This document shows positions 1 through 8,598 of a stretch of DNA of 64,000 bases, one piece after another. Made by a program: the position numbers and the translations under genes. Below the pieces are notes generated by a model. That model did not search any database, was not told the DNA's origin, and saw only the letters and a list, made by a program, of their open reading frames with translations. Position 1 is the first letter of the stretch. Each line of letters opens with the position of its first letter. Origin of the DNA: Mediannikoviicoccus sp037890055 (GTDB lineage Bacteria > Bacillota > Clostridia > Tissierellales > Peptoniphilaceae). Where the stretch lies: assembly GCA_037890055.1 (NCBI GenBank), contig JBBKBD010000003.1; one strand, given 5' to 3'.

Positions 1-44
1 GATGCAAGAGCAACTGCAAGAGCCCTTTGTAAATTTTTATTCAT
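1..44 (-). CDS. Start of an unidentified gene, cut by window edge
   Basis: Only the first 14 codons lie in the window (MNKNLQRALAVALA...). The ATG at 44-42 overlaps the last 8 bases of the MMPL gene, and a GAGGAGG ribosome binding site sits just upstream at about 51-57, so this is a translationally coupled third gene of the TetR-MMPL operon. A positive N-terminus followed by a small-residue hydrophobic run hints at a membrane or exported protein, but too little is visible to name it. In many Firmicutes such operons continue with another transporter or a YhgE/Pip-type membrane protein; that is only a guess here. Confidence 0.7.
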   Translation of the reverse strand, partial: MNKNLQRALAVALA

Positions 45-2106
45 TTTTTCCTCCTCTTAATCCTTTTGTAGTCTTTTTAATAAATGGAAATACTATTGAA
101 AGCACAGCAGGTAAAAGAAGTATAATTACTGCCATACTTATGATTGCACCTCTTGCAAGGAAGGTGCAGATTGTCGATACTATCTCCATCTTTGAATATA
201 GTCCCACGCCGATTGTAGCAGCCATAAATGACAATGCGGATGTAACGATGGACTTTGAAGTTTCCTTTGTGGCAATCTTTAAAGATCCATCAACGTCATT
301 TGACTTACTATATTCATGCATAAATCTGTCTGTTAACAAGATTGAATAGTCTATTGTTGAACCAAGTTGTATAACTCCTATGATTATTGAAGTTATAAAT
401 GGTATTGTCTGTCCTAAATAGAATGGAATTCCCATATTGATTTGAATTGCCAGTTCTATTGCAGCAATTAATATAATTGGAATAGCAAAGGACTTAAACA
501 CAAATACCAAGATTAGAAAGACTACGGCAATTGATACGATGTTTACCCTTTTGAAGTCGGAATTTGAAATAATTGTAAGGTCGTCAGTTAAAACCGCTTC
601 TCCTGTTAAATATCCTTCTTCATCATATTTATTTATAATCTCTCTCATTTCTTTTATCTGATTTCTAACTTCCTTTGAAGCTGTTTGATACTTTGAATTT
701 ACCATTAACATCTTGTATCCGTCTTTTGCAAAGTTTTGTTGTAACTTCTTAGGTAAAAGCTCATCTGGCACGCTAGAACCAATCATGGTGTTTGTACTAA
801 TAACTGAGTTTATTCCATCTACATCTTCGAGTTCATCTATCATCTTATTTATAGAAGTATTTGAAATATTTTCTTTAGCTATAATGAAGTGAGTTGTTGC
901 CATATCATAATCTTTTTTCATCTTTTTAAGTGCAACTATGGAGTCCAAGTCCTGAGGTAGTGATCTATCTAGGTTGTAGTATACATTTGTATTTATGGAT
1001 CCATAAATCGCTGGGATGAAAAGTAATAGGAACACAAGGGAAATAACTCTCTTATGTCTTATGTTAAATTCTGATAGCCTGTCAAAAGATGGCATAAGCA
1101 CTCTGTGATTGTACTTACTTACTGCTTTGTCTGTCAGTAATAGCATTGGTGGAAGTACAGTTACCGTTGATATAAGTCCAATTAAAACTCCCTTACTCAT
1201 TACAAGGCCAATGTCCTTACCAAGTCCAAGTTCCATCAAAATCAGAACAATAAATCCTGCAAATGTGGTTAAGGAAGAAGCAAATAAGGATGAAATTGTA
1301 TTTTGAATTGCCCTTTCCATGGCGTCTTCAATGGTTTCTCTCTTCTTCTTTTCTGCGACAAATCTGTGGTATAAAAATATGGAATAGTCCATTGTCACCG
1401 CCAGTTGAAGTGTCGCCGCAATAGCCTTGGTTATATAGGAAATGTCTCCAAGGAATATATTGGTTCCAAAGTTATATACAACTGCATAGCCTATTGTGAG
1501 CAAAAATAAAAACGGTATAACCGTAGATTCATTTGTAAGTGATAACACAATTAAAGCAAGTACCACTGCCAGTGCCACATATATAGGAGTTTCTTTATCT
1601 ATAACATCCTTTGTATCCTTTACAAGTGACGAAATTCCGCTTAGGTACATCGGTTTTGAGTCAAGCTCTCTTATCTTTTCTATTGCTGACATGGTCACAA
1701 AGGAAGATGAAGAATTTTTAAACTTTACAAGCATCAAGGTACTGTCTTCTGAATAGAAAACATCCTTCACCTCATTTGGCAAAAAATCTTTCGGTATGCC
1801 TTCTCCAACTATGGAGGACTTTGAAATTACATCTTCAACCCCTTCTATCTTTAAAATTTCTTCTCTTAATTTTTCTGCATCCTGGTCTGAACCTTCTAAG
1901 ATTAACATCCCGGTTGCAGCATTATTAAAGTTCTCATCAAGTATCTTTTGTCCTTCTGTAGACTTTAGGTCAGAAGGTAAATAAGTTAGGATATCATAAT
2001 TAACATCGGTCTTTTTGTAACCAATAAATGATGGTATAAGAAGCAAAGTCATTATGATAAGAACTAACTTTGGATGATGAGAAACAAATCTTGAAAATTT
2101 TTTCAT
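37..2106 (-). CDS. MMPL/RND-family efflux transporter, 689 aa
   Basis: Membrane permease of the RND superfamily, MMPL branch, expected to export lipids, peptides or drugs using the proton gradient. The protein shows the duplicated RND plan: one TM segment near residues 15-31, an extracytoplasmic loop, a block of five or more TMs at about 175-330, then the same arrangement repeated (TM near 355-370, second loop, TM block at about 520-675). Length (689 aa) is normal for the family. The start has RBS AAGGTGAG. It lies 9 bp downstream of the TetR regulator and overlaps the next gene by 8 bp, so it is the middle gene of a TetR-controlled operon. The substrate cannot be read from the sequence. Confidence 0.9.
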   Translation of the reverse strand: MKKFSRFVSHHPKLVLIIMTLLLIPSFIGYKKTDVNYDILTYLPSDLKSTEGQKILDENFNNAATGMLILEGSDQDAEKLREEILKIEGVEDVISKSSIVGEGIPKDFLPNEVKDVFYSEDSTLMLVKFKNSSSSFVTMSAIEKIRELDSKPMYLSGISSLVKDTKDVIDKETPIYVALAVVLALIVLSLTNESTVIPFLFLLTIGYAVVYNFGTNIFLGDISYITKAIAATLQLAVTMDYSIFLYHRFVAEKKKRETIEDAMERAIQNTISSLFASSLTTFAGFIVLILMELGLGKDIGLVMSKGVLIGLISTVTVLPPMLLLTDKAVSKYNHRVLMPSFDRLSEFNIRHKRVISLVFLLLFIPAIYGSINTNVYYNLDRSLPQDLDSIVALKKMKKDYDMATTHFIIAKENISNTSINKMIDELEDVDGINSVISTNTMIGSSVPDELLPKKLQQNFAKDGYKMLMVNSKYQTASKEVRNQIKEMREIINKYDEEGYLTGEAVLTDDLTIISNSDFKRVNIVSIAVVFLILVFVFKSFAIPIILIAAIELAIQINMGIPFYLGQTIPFITSIIIGVIQLGSTIDYSILLTDRFMHEYSKSNDVDGSLKIATKETSKSIVTSALSFMAATIGVGLYSKMEIVSTICTFLARGAIISMAVIILLLPAVLSIVFPFIKKTTKGLRGGKNE

Positions 2107-2115
2107 ATTCTCACC

Positions 2116-2703
2116 TTATCTAAAAATTTTCTCTACTATTTTAAATAGTACAGATTTCATTTCGTCTACATTAAGCAGTGAACCTTCCATCATGGAAGAC
2201 TTGCATGTTGAAATAACTATGTGCATAGTTAGGGATAAAATATATAATTGCTCCGCTTCAGTATGCCTTTCAGAAAACAGCTCCTGATACTTGCTCAGTA
2301 TAAATTTAAGAGCACTGTCGGCTTCCTTAAATCTTTCGTCATTTTCAACCTTGGAATATAAAACCCAATTCAAATTTTTTGAAATCAGCTCAAGTTCCAT
2401 TGGATGTTCCACCATATAATCGATGATGTAACCAATAAATGAGTTATATCTTTCAGTAGCGCTACTTCCCTTGCAAGATTTCTCTGCATCATATAGCACA
2501 TCAACCATTACATCTGTGACAATCTTTTCTTCCAGGTCCTTCTTGTCTTTAAAATAAAGATAAAAAGTTCCAAGACCAAGCTTTGTACTTCGCATGATAT
2601 CCCTAATGGAAGTCTTTTCAATTCCCTTTTCTTCAAAGAGTTTTATGGTCTCTTCCATTATTCTTTTTTCTTTTTCTCTTTTGTTTTTATTTTTATTTAG
2701 CAT
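2116..2703 (-). CDS. TetR/AcrR-family transcriptional regulator, 195 aa
   Basis: One-component repressor with an N-terminal helix-turn-helix (EKGIEKTSIRDIMRSTKLGLGTF, about residues 24-46; the TFYLYFKDKKDLEE stretch following it is the family signature) and a variable ligand-binding C-terminal half. An in-frame ATG lies 24 codons upstream, but the start at 2703 has an AGGTG ribosome site and lies after the promoter; the upstream ATG would fall inside the promoter/operator. It is the first gene of the operon with the MMPL exporter, so it most likely represses its own operon and is released by an MMPL substrate. Confidence 0.9.
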   Translation of the reverse strand: MLNKNKNKREKEKRIMEETIKLFEEKGIEKTSIRDIMRSTKLGLGTFYLYFKDKKDLEEKIVTDVMVDVLYDAEKSCKGSSATERYNSFIGYIIDYMVEHPMELELISKNLNWVLYSKVENDERFKEADSALKFILSKYQELFSERHTEAEQLYILSLTMHIVISTCKSSMMEGSLLNVDEMKSVLFKIVEKIFR

Positions 2704-2718
2704 AATCTCACACCTAAT

Positions 2719-2775
2719 TGAACACTGTTCATTTTCGACAAGAATAATAATAACACTAAAATGAATATTGTTCAA
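2719..2775 (-). promoter_or_regulatory. Promoter of TetR-MMPL operon with two operators
   Basis: On the minus strand, -35 TTGAAC (2775-2770) and -10 TATTAT (2752-2747) are separated by exactly 17 bp. Two TGAACA-n-TGTTCA palindromes flank them: a perfect one at 2719-2731 (downstream of the expected start of transcription) and a copy with one mismatch at 2762-2774, covering the -35. Their centres are 43 bp apart, about four helical turns. This is the expected geometry for TetR autorepression; the assignment to this TetR is inferred from position. Confidence 0.75.
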
Positions 2776-2874
2776 TACTTTTTATGAAGTTTTATCATAT
2801 ATTTTTTTATATGTAGTTTGTGATTGTGATTAAAGATTGAAATCTCAACAATATTTTTTAATTTATCACAAAAA

Positions 2875-2896
2875 AATAAGGGGTCTCCCCCTTATT
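2875..2896 (-). terminator. Rho-independent terminator of Fe-alcohol dehydrogenase
   Basis: A 9-bp stem (AATAAGGGG paired with CCCCTTATT, 2875-2883 with 2888-2896) is followed on the minus strand by a run of T (A-run at 2870-2876), just after the dehydrogenase stop codon. Confidence 0.85.
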
Positions 2897-2902
2897 CATA
2901 AC

Positions 2903-4075
2903 CTATAACGCCATTTTGTAAATTTCTAATACATCCTTTTCTTCCAAATGAACAAAGCCTGCTATCTCTGGTTTAGCTCTATTTGCCATGCAATTTTTCG
3001 CCATGACTTTAAGATCTTCTTCGTTAAAGCCCTCTTCTCTTAAAGTCTTTGGAATACCAATTGATACAAAGAACTTTCTCAACTCTTCTATTGCTCTCTT
3101 TGCATCTTCTTCAAAGGAGTTTCCTCTGTCTAAATCAAACACATTATGTCCAAACTCTGCAATTTTTTCTGCTGTTTCGTCATTTAAGCAATACTCCAAC
3201 CAATATGGTGTAAGTATGGCAAGGCCCACACCATGTGTAATGTCTTTAAGTGCAGAAAGTTCGTGTTCCATTGGATGCACTGACCATGCAGTAGACTTTC
3301 CACTGTCAAGTAGTCCATTGATTGCCCAGCTTCCTGCCCACATTAAGTTTGCTCTAGCTTCATAATTTTCCGGCTCTTTAATTGCAATTGGACCATATTT
3401 TATACAAGTTTTTAATACTCCTTCTGCAAATCTATCTTGTAAGTAAGCTCCGTCGTTTAAGGAAAAATAATTTTCCATTGTGTGACTCATAATGTCCGCT
3501 GTTCCCGCTGCTGTGTGATATTTATCAACGGAGAATGTAACTTCAGGATCCATAACAGCAAACTTTGGTAGTACATATTCACTGCCCCATCCAAGCTTTT
3601 GTCCTGTTTCTTCGTTTGTTATAACTGAAGCCACGTCCATTTCAGAACCAGTTGCTGAAAGAGTTAGTACTGATCCAAGTGGTACTGCGTCAACTGGGTC
3701 ATGTTTTCCAATAACTATATCCCATGGGTCACAGTTTGCTTTAGCACCAGCAGCCACAAGCTTTGCTGTATCAATTGTAGAGCCTCCACCTACTGCAAGG
3801 ATAAAGTCAATATTATTTTTCTTTACCAAGTCCACCCCTTCTCGACATTTGTCGATTCTTGGATTTGGTACTACACCTGAAAGTTCATGGTATGAAATCT
3901 TGGCGTCTTCTAAAACTTTTACAATTTTATCATATAGGCCAATCTTTTTTATACTTCCCTTACCATAAACAAGTAGTACCTTATCGCCATACTTCTTAAT
4001 CTCTTCAGGAATTTCATCAAGTTTATCCCTACCAAATAAAATTTTAGTAGCAATATTAAAATTAAAATCTTTCAT
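2903..4075 (-). CDS. Iron-containing alcohol dehydrogenase (butanol dehydrogenase type), 390 aa
   Basis: Cytoplasmic NAD(P)H-dependent group III alcohol dehydrogenase, reducing aldehydes to alcohols in fermentation. The N-terminal Rossmann-like part carries the family GGGS motif (AVGGGSTIDTAK, about residues 95-106). The C-terminal helical part contains His residues spaced as in the Fe ligands (GTADIMSHTMENYF, then HPMEHELSA and THGVGLAI). Length and motif order match the BdhA/YugJ group. RBS GGGGAG precedes the ATG. The gene has its own terminator and stands alone. Exact substrate is not deducible; butyraldehyde or related short aldehydes are the usual guess. Confidence 0.92.
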   Translation of the reverse strand: MKDFNFNIATKILFGRDKLDEIPEEIKKYGDKVLLVYGKGSIKKIGLYDKIVKVLEDAKISYHELSGVVPNPRIDKCREGVDLVKKNNIDFILAVGGGSTIDTAKLVAAGAKANCDPWDIVIGKHDPVDAVPLGSVLTLSATGSEMDVASVITNEETGQKLGWGSEYVLPKFAVMDPEVTFSVDKYHTAAGTADIMSHTMENYFSLNDGAYLQDRFAEGVLKTCIKYGPIAIKEPENYEARANLMWAGSWAINGLLDSGKSTAWSVHPMEHELSALKDITHGVGLAILTPYWLEYCLNDETAEKIAEFGHNVFDLDRGNSFEEDAKRAIEELRKFFVSIGIPKTLREEGFNEEDLKVMAKNCMANRAKPEIAGFVHLEEKDVLEIYKMAL

Positions 4076-4133
4076 TCTATCTCCCCCTATCTTAATTTAA
4101 TATACCCAGTTTGATTTACTTGATACTATCTTT

Positions 4134-4445
4134 CTAGCTTTTATAAAATTTATCAAAGTCCTTAACCATCATCATGATTCTATTTCTATCTTCTTCAAGA
4201 AGTTCCCTTCCCTCATTAGTAATGGTATAGAACTTGCCGTTACCATCAATCTTTGCCCTCTCGATAATATCTTCTTGTAAAAACTGCGCCAACAGTGCAT
4301 AGAGGGTTCCCGGAGCAAGATTTATTCTTTCATTTGTAATTTCACTAACCCACGAAGTTATTTCAGAACCATTTCGCGTTTCACAAAGGGCAAGTAAAAT
4401 ATAGTACATAGGTTCAGTTAACGTTTGAAACTTACCTCTTGCCAT
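4134..4445 (-). CDS. PadR-family transcriptional regulator, 103 aa
   Basis: Small winged-helix repressor of the PadR family. The pattern LTEPMYYILLALCE, then ...LAPGTLYALLAQFLQEDIIE... and ...YTITNEGRELLEED is the typical PadR order of helix, recognition helix, wing and start of the dimerisation helix. The short C-terminus puts it in the PadR subfamily of about 100-110 aa. It overlaps the end of the DUF2812 gene by 14 bp (RBS AGGTGATG inside that gene), so the two are made from one transcript. It is the best candidate to bind the perfect inverted repeat in the promoter at 5687-5737. Confidence 0.9.
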   Translation of the reverse strand: MARGKFQTLTEPMYYILLALCETRNGSEITSWVSEITNERINLAPGTLYALLAQFLQEDIIERAKIDGNGKFYTITNEGRELLEEDRNRIMMMVKDFDKFYKS

Positions 4446-5673
4446 TTACATCACCTAAAAATTTATAAATCTCAGTTTTAATTTCAGGATTATTAATCTC
4501 TCCTTCTACAACTAATATGACTCTGCCCTTTAAGACTGCATATCTGTTTCCTTCAGAAAGCTTGTAGGTCTTATCATATTCATATTCTTTTGAAATATCT
4601 TTTACATGTTCTCCGAAGTACGGATGGTTTTTAGCATTTTTTATAATCCTCTTATAGAGATTTTTTGCCGTATCTTCGTCTTTGGATATAGTTCTTTCAA
4701 CGCTAAAGTCATTATTAGAATAGATTTTGTGTTCAGTTAAAAATATCCCCTTGCTAAGTTCCGTAACTTCATAGCCGCCACTAACTTCGGTATTTTTATT
4801 ATAGGGCAATTTATTTATAATGTTATAGCTCATAAAGTAGTTTATACCAAATATTGCAACGACCATTAGAATAAAAAATTTCTTTTTTGAAGCTGTGCTG
4901 ATATTCATAGTCTTAATCTTCTTTCTGAAAAGAAACACCAATAGACACATTAAAACAAATGGTGACCAAAGTAGTAGAGTGTATTTTAATCCAAGTGTTG
5001 GATTTACATCCACAAATTGTAAAGTTATGCCTACTATTATCAAAATCAAACTTGCCATTATAAGATATACAAAGAACTTTGAAAAGCTAAGCCTACTAAA
5101 CTTCAAGTCCCTACTACAACTTACCTCTCTATTTCTTCTATAGAATACAGAATAGTCTACAAGGGCCAACAAGTCGAAGATCAACATTAAAAGTACGGAT
5201 GGACCAAGTACCATACTATAGTTAGAATAATAAAACTCTTCAGATAAAAAGTTTGCAAAGGTGAAGAAGTGTAAAAGTAGTAGCACTACGGACAAAATTG
5301 CATTTGAAATGATTTCTCTTTTTACAGATGTCCGTAATATTTTTAGCTCTTCCACATCGTCATTATATAAACTTTTATCTTTTGCTTTAGTTTTATATAA
5401 GTTCATATTGTAAGATTTAAAAATAAAGTCATAGCCATATCCCTTTGCCATTTCATTTAGGTCGTCAAGCTCCTGTTTTGAAAATGCATTGTACTTGTCT
5501 TCGTTATTTGAAATAACGAATTTATAATCCACGTCCTTTGGCTCGGTTTTTTTAAAGAAGTGCATAAAAGAAAATTTTGCAGTTTCTATTTCATAGCCCT
5601 TCTTCGCCATCTCTTTATACCAATTTTCAAAAAGTCCAAAGTTGGCATAGGTTAAAAATCTAAATCGTAACAT
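4432..5673 (-). CDS. DUF2812-domain membrane protein, 413 aa
   Basis: The N-terminal ~110 residues (FLTYANFGLFENWYKEMAKKGYE...) are a DUF2812 domain, a family of unknown function routinely encoded beside PadR regulators. The rest holds about five TM segments (approximate residues 125-145, 150-170, 205-225, 235-250, 265-285) and a C-terminal extracytoplasmic domain. It is the first gene of a two-gene operon with PadR; in many genomes the regulator comes first, here it is second. RBS AAGGAGGG is strong. The pair resembles envelope-stress or antibiotic-sensing modules, but no function is established. Confidence 0.85.
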   Translation of the reverse strand: MLRFRFLTYANFGLFENWYKEMAKKGYEIETAKFSFMHFFKKTEPKDVDYKFVISNNEDKYNAFSKQELDDLNEMAKGYGYDFIFKSYNMNLYKTKAKDKSLYNDDVEELKILRTSVKREIISNAILSVVLLLLHFFTFANFLSEEFYYSNYSMVLGPSVLLMLIFDLLALVDYSVFYRRNREVSCSRDLKFSRLSFSKFFVYLIMASLILIIVGITLQFVDVNPTLGLKYTLLLWSPFVLMCLLVFLFRKKIKTMNISTASKKKFFILMVVAIFGINYFMSYNIINKLPYNKNTEVSGGYEVTELSKGIFLTEHKIYSNNDFSVERTISKDEDTAKNLYKRIIKNAKNHPYFGEHVKDISKEYEYDKTYKLSEGNRYAVLKGRVILVVEGEINNPEIKTEIYKFLGDVNGKR

Positions 5674-5686
5674 AATCTCCCTCCTT

Positions 5687-5737
5687 AGTATCGACTATCG
5701 ATACTTTAATTATATATCGATAGTCGATACTCGTCAA
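5687..5737 (-). promoter_or_regulatory. PadR-operon promoter embedded in a perfect 17-bp inverted repeat
   Basis: Minus strand: -35 TTGACG (5737-5732), a 17-bp spacer, then a consensus -10 TATAAT (5714-5709). The complete spacer (5715-5731) is one arm of an exact inverted repeat; the other arm (5687-5703) covers the expected transcription start and abuts the RBS. Each arm contains TATCGA/TCGATA. Occupation of either arm would block RNA polymerase, so this looks like a tight repressor operator, most simply for the PadR protein of this operon. Confidence 0.8.
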
Positions 5738-5759
5738 TAAAAAAAGATTAGACCCTCGC

Positions 5760-6923
5760 CTAATCTCTTATAATATGTTTTCTAATTTCATCTGATAACT
5801 TTTTATTATTATGATTATCCAAATACTCCAAATAGTTTTTAGTATTCTTACCATCTATTCTATCAAAAGCAACTAATAAATCTTTTATGGCTTCTACTCC
5901 ATAATTTTTATATATCTCATAGAATATTAAAGTTCCTACACTATGAACTTCTTTTGGTCTTTTTCTACCCAGTTCATTTAATATAAGTTTTTTATTACCA
6001 ACTTCACCCCTATGATATTCTATAAATTCTTCAATATCTCTTTTTTCACAGTTTAGAACAAATAAGTATGCGGACCATTCCGCTATCGTTTCATTTAACC
6101 AGTCCTCCCAAGAATTTACATTTGCACCTTTCGCATAACTATGGGCAAGTTCATGGGCAAGTCCCTTAAATGATGAACTCGATTCAAAGTCATCATAATC
6201 TTTGTCTGAAGTTATTACAACAAGATCTTTCCTCTTATATGCAGAATCTTCCCAAATCTCATTGTAAGGTAGAATAACCATGTCTTCTTTATTAGAAGTT
6301 TTTCTGCCATAAAGATCTTCAAGATATTTTCTTGCCAAATTGTGATTTTTAAAAATATATTCTACATATGGCCTTTGAAATTCCTCATAGTATATTTTAA
6401 GATATTCACTTTCTTTTATCTTATAAAAATCTCTATTTAAAAGGATTATGTTACAATCGTCAACTACAGGATCTGTATAATTAATTTTCCAAATTTTTTC
6501 TCTTTCGTCAAACTCTCCCTTAACAAGTTCATAATTTTTATATCTTTTTATCCTAACATCAAAATTTGTCTCTGCATCAAATCCTATTGGATACCATCCG
6601 TTATAAAATGAAAAGTGAATAATTTTTTCTTCAAAATACCTATAATAACCTGACAACTTTCCTCTATACTTAATTATTAAATTGCCTTCCTTATCCTTTG
6701 GTAAAGTTACAGTATATTTAAGCATCTCAGGCAGAAATTCCATTTTATAATCTTCTTTATTAAATTCTAAATTCTTATCATTTAATAAAATTTTCTCAAT
6801 ATTGAAAGACTTTGCCAAAGCGAAACAAAAATTATTTTTCTCTTTTAAATATTTAGATATATCAATTTCACAAACTACAATTATCTCCTCTGAAACAAAG
6901 TCACACTCCACACTTAGCTTCAT
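5760..6923 (-). CDS. M1-like zinc metallopeptidase (gluzincin), 387 aa
   Basis: Probable zinc-dependent aminopeptidase-like protein. The catalytic motif HELAH is at residues 257-261, with a downstream WLNETIAEW segment whose Glu278 would be the third zinc ligand. The spacing (16 residues between motif and Glu) is two shorter than the usual 18 of M1 peptidases, so it is a divergent gluzincin. The N-terminal ~180 residues are beta-rich like the M1 saddle domain. No signal peptide is visible, so it is probably cytoplasmic. It lies 16 bp downstream of the PLD-like gene with RBS GGGGGAG and probably shares its transcript. Confidence 0.75.
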   Translation of the reverse strand: MKLSVECDFVSEEIIVVCEIDISKYLKEKNNFCFALAKSFNIEKILLNDKNLEFNKEDYKMEFLPEMLKYTVTLPKDKEGNLIIKYRGKLSGYYRYFEEKIIHFSFYNGWYPIGFDAETNFDVRIKRYKNYELVKGEFDEREKIWKINYTDPVVDDCNIILLNRDFYKIKESEYLKIYYEEFQRPYVEYIFKNHNLARKYLEDLYGRKTSNKEDMVILPYNEIWEDSAYKRKDLVVITSDKDYDDFESSSSFKGLAHELAHSYAKGANVNSWEDWLNETIAEWSAYLFVLNCEKRDIEEFIEYHRGEVGNKKLILNELGRKRPKEVHSVGTLIFYEIYKNYGVEAIKDLLVAFDRIDGKNTKNYLEYLDNHNNKKLSDEIRKHIIRD

Positions 6924-6939
6924 ATTATCTCCCCCATTT

Positions 6940-8346
6940 CTACCATGTACAAAGCCCCGTCTTTTCTTGGAACTTCCAAAGATTTCTTAAAATAAATCCA
7001 TCTTCGTAATATTTTTCAATTGGCACAGTGTATTCTCCATCTTCGTTATTCCAAATTCTTTCGTAATAACTCTTAATGTCTTTGTAAATTTTTCCGTCCT
7101 TTGGAAGAATCATTTCAACATCCGTTTCAAGGTTATAGTTTTGAATATTTCTTCTTGTGAAGTTGGCGCTTCCTAAAATAGCTCTGCTATCTTCCTTGGA
7201 AAAGTCAAAGAAGGCAAGTTTTGTGTGGAACTGCTCACCATGGGTCTCGTACCATCTAACATTAATATCTGGATTTTTATCCACTAGCTCACTAAGTGCG
7301 GGCCTATTTGGACTTCCATTTTTTTCAATTCCAAAGGCATCCTTGTTTAAATCAGCAATTATATTTACTTCTACCCCACGGTTAGAAGCCTCTGCTAGTT
7401 CACTTAATAATTTTCTATCTGCAATATAAAATATGGCAATATTTATTTTGTCGCCCTTTTGTGTTTTAGAAATATTTTCTTTAAGTGCGTCATAAATCTT
7501 TCCTTCAGTTATAACTCTTAAATCTACATCGGATTTTTCTATAGCCTCTGCCTTAAAGCTCTTAATATTTGGATAATCTTTTTCCACTAGACCAAGCTCC
7601 GACTTTATAAGGTCCTCCATGGCCTTGCCATAAAAACTTACGGCAACATTAGAGTGATTCGAACTTGGGTCATGTGGGTTTGAAGATGAAACAATGGCCC
7701 TTTGGTCAGTGACTAACACCTTTCTATGATTGGCTTTAAAGTTTAGAAGTCTTAAAAAAGACCTTACTGTAATCTTTGGACCATTAGGATCAAATAGATT
7801 TCTTATTATGCCGCCTTCCGGGGAACCCATCCAGCTCAAGTAAAATTTATAAAATCCAGAATATAGTGGGTTCGAATCTCTAATTTGCCTTTGATTTGTT
7901 ATGGTCACATCAATGCCACCCTCCATTAATTTTTTTATATTTTTTTGAGTGTATGCTCCATAAAAATTGTTAAGCTCATCGGTTATAAAGACGATATCCA
8001 TTTCTGGATTTTCTTTTTTCTTTTCAATTAGTGCGTCTGTCATTTCTTCAACTTGATTGTCAAAGCTCATCTTTTTTCTATCGTATTCATCATTGTATAA
8101 AAATAAATCAAGAACGATAAAGTCCTTCGCTTCTTCTATAGCTTCCATTTGCTTTTTAAAAATTACACTTTCTTTTTTTAATTCGCCTTCTTTTTTATAT
8201 CTTAAATCATATAAAAATTCCACATCTTCTGCTGCGTAAAATTTTCCATCCACATTTGATTTGTCATAGCTTTTTGTAGTCAAACTATATATAAATGGAA
8301 CAATCAAAAGCACCAATATGACTACTATAATAATCTTTTTATTCAT
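6940..8346 (-). CDS. Phospholipase D-like / cardiolipin-synthase-like protein, 468 aa
   Basis: Two PLD phosphodiesterase motifs are present: H207-R-K209 ... D214 and H374-T-K376 ... D381, each followed by the GSxN-like patches SSSNPHDPS and GSANFTRRN. One N-terminal TM segment (about residues 4-21) anchors the rest outside the membrane. The family includes cardiolipin synthases and related phosphatidyltransferases or nucleases; the single TM anchor and lack of a second TM differ from classical cardiolipin synthase (two TMs). RBS GGAGGAG. Upstream lies an inverted repeat shared with the divergent cysteine synthase gene. Confidence 0.85.
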   Translation of the reverse strand: MNKKIIIVVILVLLIVPFIYSLTTKSYDKSNVDGKFYAAEDVEFLYDLRYKKEGELKKESVIFKKQMEAIEEAKDFIVLDLFLYNDEYDRKKMSFDNQVEEMTDALIEKKKENPEMDIVFITDELNNFYGAYTQKNIKKLMEGGIDVTITNQRQIRDSNPLYSGFYKFYLSWMGSPEGGIIRNLFDPNGPKITVRSFLRLLNFKANHRKVLVTDQRAIVSSSNPHDPSSNHSNVAVSFYGKAMEDLIKSELGLVEKDYPNIKSFKAEAIEKSDVDLRVITEGKIYDALKENISKTQKGDKINIAIFYIADRKLLSELAEASNRGVEVNIIADLNKDAFGIEKNGSPNRPALSELVDKNPDINVRWYETHGEQFHTKLAFFDFSKEDSRAILGSANFTRRNIQNYNLETDVEMILPKDGKIYKDIKSYYERIWNNEDGEYTVPIEKYYEDGFILRNLWKFQEKTGLCTW

Positions 8347-8404
8347 TTTAACTCCTCCGAGTTTTCATTTTGTTTAATACATTGTATTTTTAATTTATGT
8401 ATCT

Positions 8405-8579
8405 ATTATAACATTAAAGAAGACTTTTCAAGCACTCAATTTTAGACTAAATACCATTTCTACAACAATGTTTACTTAATTGAAAAATAAATTTTTTAAG
8501 ATGGGTTGAGTGCTTGAAGTGCTTGATGTTTTTTCATTTTTTTGAATTAATTTACTTTCTTAGCTTTTTCATTTATAAT
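8405..8579. promoter_or_regulatory. Divergent promoter region with shared 13-bp inverted repeat (PLD gene / cysteine synthase)
   Basis: Minus-strand promoter for the PLD gene: -10 TATAAT at 8410-8405 with the -35 in the 8426-8433 region. Plus-strand promoter for the cysteine synthase: TTTACT (8551-8556), 17 bp, TATAAT (8574-8579). TTCAAGCACTCAA (8427-8439) is exactly repeated in inverse orientation at 8506-8518; the second arm runs into a tandem AGTGCTTGA duplication (8509-8526). The first arm covers the PLD -35, the second lies upstream of the other promoter, so one protein could control both genes. Regulator unknown. Confidence 0.6.
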
Positions 8580-8598
8580 AACAAAAAGGGGGTATTAA

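Noticed and set aside
8509..8526. Tandem AGTGCTTGA as a CRISPR or VNTR
   Set aside because: Only two 9-bp units without spacers; better explained as part of an operator.
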